Below, piece after piece: positions 54,698 through 62,596 of a DNA stretch of 64,000 bases. The first letter of the stretch is position 1, and each line of letters starts with the position of its first letter. The notes under the pieces are model-generated. The model was not told where the DNA came from and made no database searches. It saw nothing but the letters and a program-made list of their open reading frames with translations. Source of the DNA: Halalkalibaculum roseum (GTDB lineage Bacteria > Bacteroidota > Rhodothermia > Balneolales > Balneolaceae). A program made the translations under genes and the position numbers. The stretch lies in contig NZ_JAALLT010000003.1 in NCBI RefSeq assembly GCF_011059145.1, positions 1 through 64,000 on the forward strand. Direction: 5' to 3'.

Positions 54698-56233
54698 ATG
54701 AACAATCATTTTTACAGCAGGCTATTAGGTTGCTTTATAGCAGTACTAATTTTTGGGGGTGGAAATCTCATGGCTCAGCCTGTGCTTAATGCCCGTAATA
54801 TTGCTTTGGGCGGAGGCGGAACTGCCTATCTAAACGGAATTGAGGCTAATTTTTATAACCCGGCTAACCTCTCGGTATATGATCGTGAGGGGTCAATCCA
54901 TTTTTCTTTAGGAACTCTGGGCACCTTCTTTGAACCGGTATTATCCTCCGGAAACCCCAAAAGCCAATTCCAGCGATATACCGATACATTCCTCCCCTAT
55001 GAGCCCGGCGAACAGGGTATAACAACAACCCAGAGAACCACCATCCTGGATGAAAATTACTCCGGCAATAATTTGACTTCAGAACACTTGTCCAGAGCTG
55101 ATATCATTTGGGGTGGCCTGCAATGGATAGGTGATAAGAAGTCCTACTCAATAGCCTTGAGAACCCGCCTCGGATCAAGAATTGAGGTTGGCAAAGGATG
55201 GTATTCTGTGGAAGATTATGCTCAGAACGGGACATCCGTTCGCGATATGACGCTTATCAAACAAACACAGGCGTTACACGAAATTTCTTTTGGGTTTGCT
55301 CAGGAGTTTCAATTCTTAAACGGGCTTATTCCCAGAATCAATAAACTTTATCTAGGTATAGCCCCAAAATTTTTACTAGGCGGTACCTATGAAAATTCCG
55401 TCTACAACGGCAAATACATTACTGATGATCAGAATAATACAACTTATCAGAGGGACTTCACTTTTTATTCTACAGGTATCTATTCTGACATGATCAGCAG
55501 CTATTTGCTTTCCGGTTCCGCTGAAAATGCCATTGACAGGGAACTCAATAACCGATTCCTGTTAAAACCGACCGGTTACGGTGCCGGAGTCGATTTTGGA
55601 CTCACCTATCTTATCCCATTGGGTTCGGATGTCAGTATTCTTGATAGCGGTGAGAGCAGAAAGCCAATCGAAAAGTCCCTGCGCATAGGGCTATCAATCA
55701 CTGATATAGGTGTGGTTCACTATTCTTCACAGCCTCTTCAGCTGTCTCTGTCACAAACAAATACGCAGATAAATGCTCAGGACCCTGTCGATAATCAATT
55801 TATTGGCTCAGCAGGACAGTTGCCGGTTTTCTTTGATGAAGCTACAGAGCTACCAAATCCCTTTTTTGAAGCAAACAGCCAGTCAGATGGTAATTTTACG
55901 GTGTCTCTTCCCACATCATTTAATGCCGGCATCGTTCTCGATATCAACCGGGTAAAACTGATGAGTGACTTGACATTGGGACTCAGTAATACAGCATTTA
56001 CCAATAAAAAGCTGGTTGCCCATTTTGGCGTTGAATCGCGTCCCCTGCCCTATCTACCGCTTCGTTTCGGTACCACTTTGGCTGCCGGAAAACCACTACG
56101 TTTTGGTGCAGGTACCGGTTTTGAATCCCGTTATTGGGATTTTTCCATCTCTACACAAGTACTTGTAAAATCAAGCACTCTTACATCGGATGTTGTAGGT
56201 GGAGCAATCGCAGCTTTGCGGTTTCATCTGTAG
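54698..56233 (+). CDS. Outer-membrane protein, DUF5723-like
   Basis: A signal peptide (hydrophobic core LLGCFIAVLIFGGGNLMA, cleavage before QPVLN) precedes a 485-residue mature protein. Its N-terminus ARNIALGGGGTAYLNGIEAN with FYNPANLSVYDREG is the pattern of FadL/PorV/DUF5723-type barrels. It ends in a strand with an aromatic or Leu terminus (GGAIAALRFHL). The protein is probably a barrel with long loops; its ligand is unknown. Assignment to DUF5723 is tentative. It begins 30 nt after the helicase gene. Confidence 0.7.
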   Translation: MNNHFYSRLLGCFIAVLIFGGGNLMAQPVLNARNIALGGGGTAYLNGIEANFYNPANLSVYDREGSIHFSLGTLGTFFEPVLSSGNPKSQFQRYTDTFLPYEPGEQGITTTQRTTILDENYSGNNLTSEHLSRADIIWGGLQWIGDKKSYSIALRTRLGSRIEVGKGWYSVEDYAQNGTSVRDMTLIKQTQALHEISFGFAQEFQFLNGLIPRINKLYLGIAPKFLLGGTYENSVYNGKYITDDQNNTTYQRDFTFYSTGIYSDMISSYLLSGSAENAIDRELNNRFLLKPTGYGAGVDFGLTYLIPLGSDVSILDSGESRKPIEKSLRIGLSITDIGVVHYSSQPLQLSLSQTNTQINAQDPVDNQFIGSAGQLPVFFDEATELPNPFFEANSQSDGNFTVSLPTSFNAGIVLDINRVKLMSDLTLGLSNTAFTNKKLVAHFGVESRPLPYLPLRFGTTLAAGKPLRFGAGTGFESRYWDFSISTQVLVKSSTLTSDVVGGAIAALRFHL

Positions 56234-56395
56234 GCAAGTTTAACCTGCCAACCTGTCAAGTGGACCTTATATTATTCGGTAGGATTGTTATTTTGCCAGT
56301 AACTCTGACTAATTGGTAGGAGCATTTTACTTGGTGTCTTATTTGCATCACTTTACAGAAAATAAACAAAGTATATAAATACAATATTTGATTAC

Positions 56396-58936
56396 ATGAG
56401 CAATATGTTTAAAAACCTGTCAGACTTTGAAGACATGGAAAATGAGCTTGATGATTTTGAACAAGCTATTCCATTGATGTCTGAAGAAGAAGAGAAAGAA
56501 CTTTCTCAGTCTGAAATACCGGATAATCTACCCATTTTACCGTTGAAGAATACGGTTCTATTCCCCGGTGTAGTCGTTCCTATTACGGTTGGTCGTGATC
56601 GTTCTCTAGCAATGGTCAAAGAAGCATACGAAAATGACAAGACCATTGGCGTTGTAACTCAGAAAGACGAGGATAATGAAGATCCCGATCCGGAAGATTT
56701 GTACAAAGTAGGTACCGTTGCCCAAATCTTGAAACTGATCAAGATGCCGGATGGCAGCAAAAGTATTGTCATTCAGGGTAAAACCATTTTCAAAGTTGAC
56801 CAATTCACCCAGAAAGACCCTTATTTCCGTGCCGATGTAGAACCATATAGGCAGGAAATGAATATCTCGGGTGTTGAGTTGGATGCATCCATACGTTCTG
56901 TTAAAGAGACGGCCAGTAAGATAGTAAACCTGTCCCCTAACATTCCTTCTGAGGCATCTATAGCTATAAATAATATCAGCAGCCCGACATTTCTGCTGAA
57001 TTTTATCTCCTCTAATCTCAATGTCTCTGTTTCTGACAAACAGGAAGTGCTTGAGATACAGCAATTTTCCAAGCGTCTGGAAAAAGTGATGGAGTTTCTG
57101 AACAAAGAGCTCCAGGTATTGAACCTGAGTGAAGAGATCCGAACCAAAGTAAAGTCAGATATAGACGAACAGCAGCGTGATTTTTACCTGCGTCAGCAAA
57201 TGAAAGCTATTCAGGAAGCTCTCGGTGAGGACAGCGAGCAACAGGAAGTTGAAAAGCTCAGAAAACGACTCAAGGAGAAGAGTCTGCCTGACGAAGCCAG
57301 AGATACAGCAGAAAAAGAACTTGACAGGCTGGAAAGAACCCCAAATTCCTCACCTAACTATGGAATCATTCACAGCTATATTGAATGGATCCTGGATCTG
57401 CCTTGGGACGAGTATTCGGAAGATAATCTCGATCTTGAAAACGCACAAAAAGTACTCAATGAAGATCACTACGGTTTGGATAAAGTCAAGAAACGAATTA
57501 TTGAGTATCTGGCCGTGCTAAAATTGAAGAGCGATATGAAAGCTCCAATTCTCTGCTTCTACGGCCCTCCCGGAGTCGGTAAGACTTCACTTGGTAAATC
57601 CATCGCTCGTGCGTTGAATAGAGAGTTTGAGCGATTCAGCCTGGGCGGAATTCATGACGAAGCCGAAATACGAGGCCACCGGAGAACCTATATTGGAGCT
57701 CTGCCCGGTCGTATATTGAGGGCCATGAAGAAATCAGGAAAAGGTAATCCGGTTATGATGCTGGATGAAATTGACAAAGTGGGTTCCGATTATCGCGGTG
57801 ACCCGACTTCCGCCCTGCTTGAGGTACTTGACCCTGAGCAGAATGACAGTTTTGCCGATAATTTCCTCGAGCTTGAATATGACTTGTCACGCGTTCTCTT
57901 TATTGCTACGGCAAACTCACTCGAAACCATTCCTGCTCCGCTTCGTGACCGTATGGAAATCATCAATATCAGCGGTTACACGCTTCAAGAGAAAAGTGAA
58001 ATTGCCAAACAGCATCTCATACCAAAGCAGATTAAAGAAAACGGGTTGACGGAAGATCAGATCAAAATTACTTCTCAGGCACTAGATAAAATTATTGAGG
58101 AGTATACCCGTGAGTCGGGCGTTAGAACGCTTGAACGTCAAATAGGCTCTGTCTGCCGGGGTGTAGCAGCCAAGGTTGCAAAAAGCGGTGACAAAGATAA
58201 GAAGCATACTGTTGGTGTAAACGAAATCCACGAATACCTCGGTAAACAGAAATACTTCTCAGAAGTCGCCGAACGAACCACTGTACCCGGTGTTGCTACC
58301 GGATTGGCATGGACGCAATACGGCGGTGATATTTTATTTATTGAGGCTAGCGTCTCTAAAGGATCCGGTAAAATTCATATTACCGGTCAGTTGGGTGATG
58401 TGATGAAAGAGTCGGCCATGCTTGCCATGTCATACTTGAGAGCCCAAGCCGAAGAACTGGGTATACCGGAAGAGGCATTCAAATATTGGGACCTCCATAT
58501 CCACGTGCCTAAAGGAGCCGTACCTAAAGACGGGCCATCTGCCGGAGTCTCCATATTCTCTGCCGTTGCTTCCATCTTTACCCAGAGAAAAGTAAAAGGT
58601 ACTCTGGCTATGACCGGAGAAATTACGCTTCGAGGTCTTGTACTGCCTGTCGGCGGTATCAAAGAAAAAGTCCTGGCCGCGAAACGATCGGGTATAGAAA
58701 AAGTACTGCTGCCCAAAAAGAATGAGAAAGATGTCGATGAGATTGAAGAGGATGTAATCGGTGATTTGAAGGTACAATACCTTGACCGCATGGATCCCCT
58801 GCTTGACATCGTGCTTGAGAAAGAAGCTGTGATGGACCCCAAAGAGAGGTTCAAAGTTTCAGAAGCACATAAATCTCAAAACGGCAGAACCGATCAAACC
58901 AAGGACTCCACTGAAGAGACGGTTGTAATGGAGTAA
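56396..58936 (+). CDS. lon: ATP-dependent protease Lon
   Basis: It degrades misfolded and regulatory proteins. The N-terminal substrate domain starts LPILPLKNTVLFPGVVVPIT. The AAA+ module has Walker A GPPGVGKT (390-397) and Walker B VMMLDEIDKVGSD. The serine-lysine peptidase has Ser715 (PKDGPSAGVS) and Lys756 (GGIKEKVLAAKRSG). The length is 846 aa. A short extra acidic stretch precedes the LAN domain (about 10-45). A strong terminator follows. Confidence 0.98.
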   Translation: MSNMFKNLSDFEDMENELDDFEQAIPLMSEEEEKELSQSEIPDNLPILPLKNTVLFPGVVVPITVGRDRSLAMVKEAYENDKTIGVVTQKDEDNEDPDPEDLYKVGTVAQILKLIKMPDGSKSIVIQGKTIFKVDQFTQKDPYFRADVEPYRQEMNISGVELDASIRSVKETASKIVNLSPNIPSEASIAINNISSPTFLLNFISSNLNVSVSDKQEVLEIQQFSKRLEKVMEFLNKELQVLNLSEEIRTKVKSDIDEQQRDFYLRQQMKAIQEALGEDSEQQEVEKLRKRLKEKSLPDEARDTAEKELDRLERTPNSSPNYGIIHSYIEWILDLPWDEYSEDNLDLENAQKVLNEDHYGLDKVKKRIIEYLAVLKLKSDMKAPILCFYGPPGVGKTSLGKSIARALNREFERFSLGGIHDEAEIRGHRRTYIGALPGRILRAMKKSGKGNPVMMLDEIDKVGSDYRGDPTSALLEVLDPEQNDSFADNFLELEYDLSRVLFIATANSLETIPAPLRDRMEIINISGYTLQEKSEIAKQHLIPKQIKENGLTEDQIKITSQALDKIIEEYTRESGVRTLERQIGSVCRGVAAKVAKSGDKDKKHTVGVNEIHEYLGKQKYFSEVAERTTVPGVATGLAWTQYGGDILFIEASVSKGSGKIHITGQLGDVMKESAMLAMSYLRAQAEELGIPEEAFKYWDLHIHVPKGAVPKDGPSAGVSIFSAVASIFTQRKVKGTLAMTGEITLRGLVLPVGGIKEKVLAAKRSGIEKVLLPKKNEKDVDEIEEDVIGDLKVQYLDRMDPLLDIVLEKEAVMDPKERFKVSEAHKSQNGRTDQTKDSTEETVVME

Positions 58937-58961
58937 TATCTAAAAGTCAATATTGTTCTCT

Positions 58962-59002
58962 AAAGCGATATCACTAAGTGTTCCTTAGTGGTATCGCTTT
59001 TT
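58962..59002 (+). terminator. Rho-independent terminator after lon
   Basis: The stem AAAGCGATATCACTAAG pairs with CTTAGTGGTATCGCTTT (one mismatch) around a TGTTC loop and is followed by T residues. Confidence 0.9.
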
Positions 59003-59069
59003 ATGGAATCATTTTCCGGGCATCTGAATTTTATTATTGAATAGAAATAAAAAGAAATCAGAGCCTATT

Positions 59070-59636
59070 ATGACAAATCAATTACAAGGACGTAAGATTG
59101 CCATATTAGCAACTGATGGTTTTGAAGAAGTTGAATTAACCAAGCCTAGGGAAGCGCTGGATAAAGCCGGTGCAGAAACCCATCTTATCTCTCCAAAAGA
59201 AGGTACCATAAAAGCCTGGAACCATACCAAATGGGGTGATGACTATGACGTAGATACTACACTTGATGAGGCGGATCATACCGACTATCATGGTCTGATG
59301 CTACCGGGCGGTGTCATGAATCCGGACAGTCTGAGAACGGAGAAGAAAGCAGTAGAATTTGCCACCCGTTTCCTACACTCCGGTAAACCAATCGCAGCCA
59401 TCTGTCACGGTCCACAGCTTCTCATTGAAACGAAAGAACTACAGGGAAGAACCATGACCTCTTATCCATCTATTAAGACTGACCTGATTAACGCCGGTGT
59501 TAACTGGGTGGATAAGGAAGTAGTGGTCGATTATGGATTAACCACCAGCCGAAATCCAGATGATATACCGGCATTCAATAATAAAATGATAGAAGAATTC
59601 CGGGAAGGAGTCCATGAAGAACTTGCTCCAAATTAG
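59070..59636 (+). CDS. PfpI/DJ-1 family protein
   Basis: The 188-aa protein (ATG at 59070) is of the intracellular protease PfpI/YhbO/DJ-1 type. It has GRKIAILATDGFEEVEL, the LPGGVMNPDSLR loop, and the nucleophile Cys112 in AAICHGPQLL. It is close to the stress-linked deglycase-like group. A TTG eleven codons upstream (59037) is an unlikely alternative. It has its own terminator downstream, so it is probably a single-gene unit. Activity (protease, glyoxalase or deglycase) cannot be settled from the sequence. Confidence 0.9.
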   Translation: MTNQLQGRKIAILATDGFEEVELTKPREALDKAGAETHLISPKEGTIKAWNHTKWGDDYDVDTTLDEADHTDYHGLMLPGGVMNPDSLRTEKKAVEFATRFLHSGKPIAAICHGPQLLIETKELQGRTMTSYPSIKTDLINAGVNWVDKEVVVDYGLTTSRNPDDIPAFNNKMIEEFREGVHEELAPN

Positions 59637-59655
59637 TAACTGATCATTCCAGAAC

Positions 59656-59692
59656 AAGGCCATCTCGCTTTTGCGGGATGGCTTTTCTTTTT
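59656..59692 (+). terminator. Rho-independent terminator after the PfpI gene
   Basis: The stem GCCATCTCGC / GCGGGATGGC (one G-U type pair) with a TTTT loop is followed by a T-rich tract. Confidence 0.9.
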
Positions 59693-59741
59693 TGATGTAA
59701 TAGAAATACCTTAACAGCAAATTATCATAAATAATAACGAA

Positions 59742-60677
59742 TTGAGAACTGTAGAAGGACGTATAGTAGAATCAACCGGCAGCTGGTATGAAGTTGCCAT
59801 CTTCGATGAGATCAATCAATCGGAAGGAACGATAGAGGCCCGTTTGCCGGGACGTTTTCGCCTGGATGACCAACAGGTAACAAATCCCTTGGCTGTAGGA
59901 GATTACGTGGAGCTATCACTAAACGAAGACGGCACTTGCTCCATTGAAGATATTAAAGAACGGGAAAACTATATAACCCGCCAAGCTACCCATGGTCGTC
60001 AGGGTGAACAGATATTAGCCGCCAATATTGATCAGGCTTTTGTTGTACAATCTGTGCGTAAACCTAAAATTAAGGAAGGATTTATCGACCGTTTTCTGGT
60101 TACCTGTGAAGCTTACCAGCTGAAGCCAGTGATTCTGATCAATAAGATGGACCTGGCCGGTGAAGAGGGACAAGCCTACGTCGATGAACTCATAGAGCTT
60201 TATCAGTCTCTGGATTATACCATACTAAACTGTAGCATATTTGATGAGAAATCACTCGAGAATCTGAAAACCCACCTTAAAGATAAGACCTCCGTATTCA
60301 TTGGTCCTTCAGGCGTTGGCAAAACCAGCATCTTAAATCATATAGATCCAAACATAGAACGTAAAGTGGCTGATGTATCGGACTATTCAAATAAAGGAAA
60401 GCATACAACCACCTATGCCAAACTGTTACCACTCTATTTTGGCGGATATCTGGTCGATACACCCGGTATACGTGAATTCGGGCTCGTTAATATAGAACCG
60501 TGGGAGTTGTCCCTGTTTTTCCCGGAAATGTTGGAGCCACGTCAGCATTGCAAGTTTAACAATTGCACACACAGTCATGAGCCCAAATGTGGAGTCATTG
60601 AAGCCTATGAAAATGGTGAAATTGATGCCGGAAGATACCACTCCTACCTTCAAATGCTCGATTCACTTAAGAAATAA
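59742..60677 (+). CDS. rsgA: Small-ribosomal-subunit GTPase RsgA
   Basis: It is a circularly permuted GTPase that checks maturation of the 30S subunit. The order of motifs is permuted: NKMDLAG (G4) comes before GPSGVGKTS (G1, 188-196) and DTPGIREFG (G3). An N-terminal OB-fold with RQATHGRQGEQILAANIDQ precedes it, and the C-terminal zinc site is CKFNNCTHSHEPKC. The protein is 311 aa. The start codon is TTG at 59742, giving MRTVEGRIVESTGSWYEV. It is the third TTG-started core gene in this stretch. Confidence 0.96.
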   Translation: MRTVEGRIVESTGSWYEVAIFDEINQSEGTIEARLPGRFRLDDQQVTNPLAVGDYVELSLNEDGTCSIEDIKERENYITRQATHGRQGEQILAANIDQAFVVQSVRKPKIKEGFIDRFLVTCEAYQLKPVILINKMDLAGEEGQAYVDELIELYQSLDYTILNCSIFDEKSLENLKTHLKDKTSVFIGPSGVGKTSILNHIDPNIERKVADVSDYSNKGKHTTTYAKLLPLYFGGYLVDTPGIREFGLVNIEPWELSLFFPEMLEPRQHCKFNNCTHSHEPKCGVIEAYENGEIDAGRYHSYLQMLDSLKK

Positions 60678-60783
60678 TTAATTTTGGGGTTCCTTTTCTT
60701 TTATCTAGATTCGGTTAAATAGCCTAACAAGCTATAATATCACTCTTACAGACATACTATTACTAATTAACACCCCTTTTGCT

Positions 60784-61917
60784 ATGAAAAACGGAAAAAG
60801 TATAACCCTTTCTTTTTTGACGGGAATATTATTGTTCTTTCTCGTTACGCCCACGGCATCTGCTCAGATAGACAATGTCAGTCGTATTTTGCAGGCCAGC
60901 CAAGGAGATGCAAATATCCTGGTCAGAGAGTACCTGAAGCCATTTGGAAGTGGGTTCGGTGCAGGAATTAATACCGGATGGACCAATACCGCTCAACCTC
61001 ATAAAAAATTCGGTTTTGATATTACTATTACCACAGGGCTTGCGGTTGTACCGGGATCGGATAAATCATTTGATGTTACCCAAATCGGGCTGCAGCAGCT
61101 GGAATTGGAAAGTGGACCCAGTATTACTCAAACAATAAATGGCTCCGATGAATCACCTTCAAATAACGCTACAACTTTAGCTGCCTATGAAACTATCAAT
61201 GGTCAGAGAGTAAAATTATTTCAGTTTGACATGCCTTCCGGAACGGGGTTTGGTTATGTCCCGGCACCTAAAATTAAAGTAGGTTTAGGATTGTTTAAAG
61301 ATACTGAAATAATGGTGCGATACGTGCCTGAAATCAGTATAGAAGACTACGGAACCTTTAAGCAGACCGGTTTTGGCGCCAAACACGGTATAAACCAATG
61401 GCTGCCGGGAGGAAAACTGCTTCCTGTTGACATTTCAATAATGGCCGGTTTTACTAATCTGAATGTGACTTCTGATTTCAGAATTACTGACCAAGATGTA
61501 ATAACAGATCCGAATAACACGGAAAATCCATATGCAGGACAGTCAACCACCTGGGATGGCCAAAAGGTTGAAATAAATACCGATGCATTTACCTTTAGCG
61601 CTTTGGTAGGAAAAACACTCCCAATTATCTCAGTTTATGGTGGTGTTGGATTGGAAACTTCAACTATGAGTATCAAAACACCCGGAACCTATCCGACTAT
61701 TGTTCCGAATCCGGCATTTGAAACTGATCCCCAAAATGAAGATCCATTGTTAGTTGATACCATTGAACAACCAATTGATGTGGAGTTAGAAGGCGGCAAC
61801 AGCTTTCATGCTTTGGCAGGATTCAGGCTTAAACTTTCCGTATTCCATATTTCGGCCTCTTACACCCTATCGAACTACTCGACTTTAAATGCCGGTTTTG
61901 GATTTACCTTCAGATAG
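60784..61917 (+). CDS. Secreted beta-barrel-like protein, DUF6588-like
   Basis: A signal peptide (GILLFFLVTPTASAQ, cleavage at about residue 28) precedes about 350 residues. It has regular strands and the blocks LVREYLKPFGSGFGAGINTG, PAPKIKVGLGLFKDTEIMVR and FGAKHGINQWLPGGKLLPVD. It ends with GFGFTFR, an aromatic end fit for outer-membrane insertion. I recognise it as the DUF6588 type common in Bacteroidota-like genomes, function unknown. A terminator follows, so it is a single-gene unit. Confidence 0.75.
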   Translation: MKNGKSITLSFLTGILLFFLVTPTASAQIDNVSRILQASQGDANILVREYLKPFGSGFGAGINTGWTNTAQPHKKFGFDITITTGLAVVPGSDKSFDVTQIGLQQLELESGPSITQTINGSDESPSNNATTLAAYETINGQRVKLFQFDMPSGTGFGYVPAPKIKVGLGLFKDTEIMVRYVPEISIEDYGTFKQTGFGAKHGINQWLPGGKLLPVDISIMAGFTNLNVTSDFRITDQDVITDPNNTENPYAGQSTTWDGQKVEINTDAFTFSALVGKTLPIISVYGGVGLETSTMSIKTPGTYPTIVPNPAFETDPQNEDPLLVDTIEQPIDVELEGGNSFHALAGFRLKLSVFHISASYTLSNYSTLNAGFGFTFR

Positions 61918-61942
61918 GCCGGAAACATTATACTTCATTTTT

Positions 61943-61972
61943 AAAAGGGGACCTCAGAGGTTCCCTTTTTTT
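61943..61972 (+). terminator. Rho-independent terminator
   Basis: AAAAGGGGACCT pairs with AGGTTCCCTTTT around a CAG loop and is followed by T residues. Confidence 0.88.
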
Positions 61973-62072
61973 ATTTGCGAATATCTTGATATGGCTATCA
62001 GGGAACATTCTGAAAGCTTAGAACTATAATGTATTCAATACGTTGAATTCTATAATCTAATTCGGGGGATAT

Positions 62073-62465
62073 ATGAAAAAGATTACCCTTACACTGGTAT
62101 TTATATCACTATTCGCAATTTCAGAGCTACATGCGCAGCAACAGCTAGAGCTTTCCACCATACAGTTCGGAACGGCAGTTGAGAACCGTGAACTGGTTGG
62201 GGCCGACAGTACCTTCTCTACCGATGTGGGTACGGTATTTTGCTATACGCATGTTACCGGCGGCCAGGATACCACTGAGATCGCACATGTATGGTATTAT
62301 CAAGACGAGGAAAAAGCCCGCGTCTCTTTAGGCGTTCGTTCTTCTGACTGGAGAACCTGGAGTTCTAAGAAAATCTTGCCAACATGGGCCGGAGAATGGA
62401 ATGTAAGAGTTGAAGATGCCGAGGGAAATGTACTAGGAAGCAGCTCGTTTATTATTAATGAGTGA
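62073..62465 (+). CDS. DUF2914 domain protein
   Basis: This 130-aa protein has a signal peptide (hydrophobic core LTLVFISLFAISEL, cleavage near LHAQ). A single DUF2914 domain follows: VFCYTHVTGG, AHVWYYQDEEKARVSLGV, SDWRTWSSKKILP and GEWNVRVEDAEGNVLG. The role is unknown; the domain resembles a small extracellular beta-sandwich. A good GGGGGA ribosome-binding site lies 5 nt before the ATG. Confidence 0.82.
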   Translation: MKKITLTLVFISLFAISELHAQQQLELSTIQFGTAVENRELVGADSTFSTDVGTVFCYTHVTGGQDTTEIAHVWYYQDEEKARVSLGVRSSDWRTWSSKKILPTWAGEWNVRVEDAEGNVLGSSSFIINE

Positions 62466-62471
62466 ATTGAA

Positions 62472-62581
62472 GGGATTGATTTACTGATCTACTGAGGGAT
62501 TGATTGAATATAGAAGCTATACACACTCAGGCCCTCAGTAAATCAATCCCTCAGTCCCTAACTCCGTCCCTCAGTAAATCA
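62472..62581. repeat. Inverted and direct repeats between DUF2914 gene and polA
   Basis: GGGATTGATTTACTGA (62472-62487) is the exact inverse of TCAGTAAATCAATCCC (62535-62550). A second copy of CCCTCAGTAAATCA lies at 62568 in direct orientation. The hairpin sits between two converging genes, without a T run. Confidence 0.75.
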
Positions 62582-62596
62582 GCTCCTCAACTCCTC

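Noticed and set aside
58387-58854. 155-codon minus-strand frame inside lon
   Set aside because: Low-complexity serine-rich text opposite the Lon protease domain; no independent evidence.
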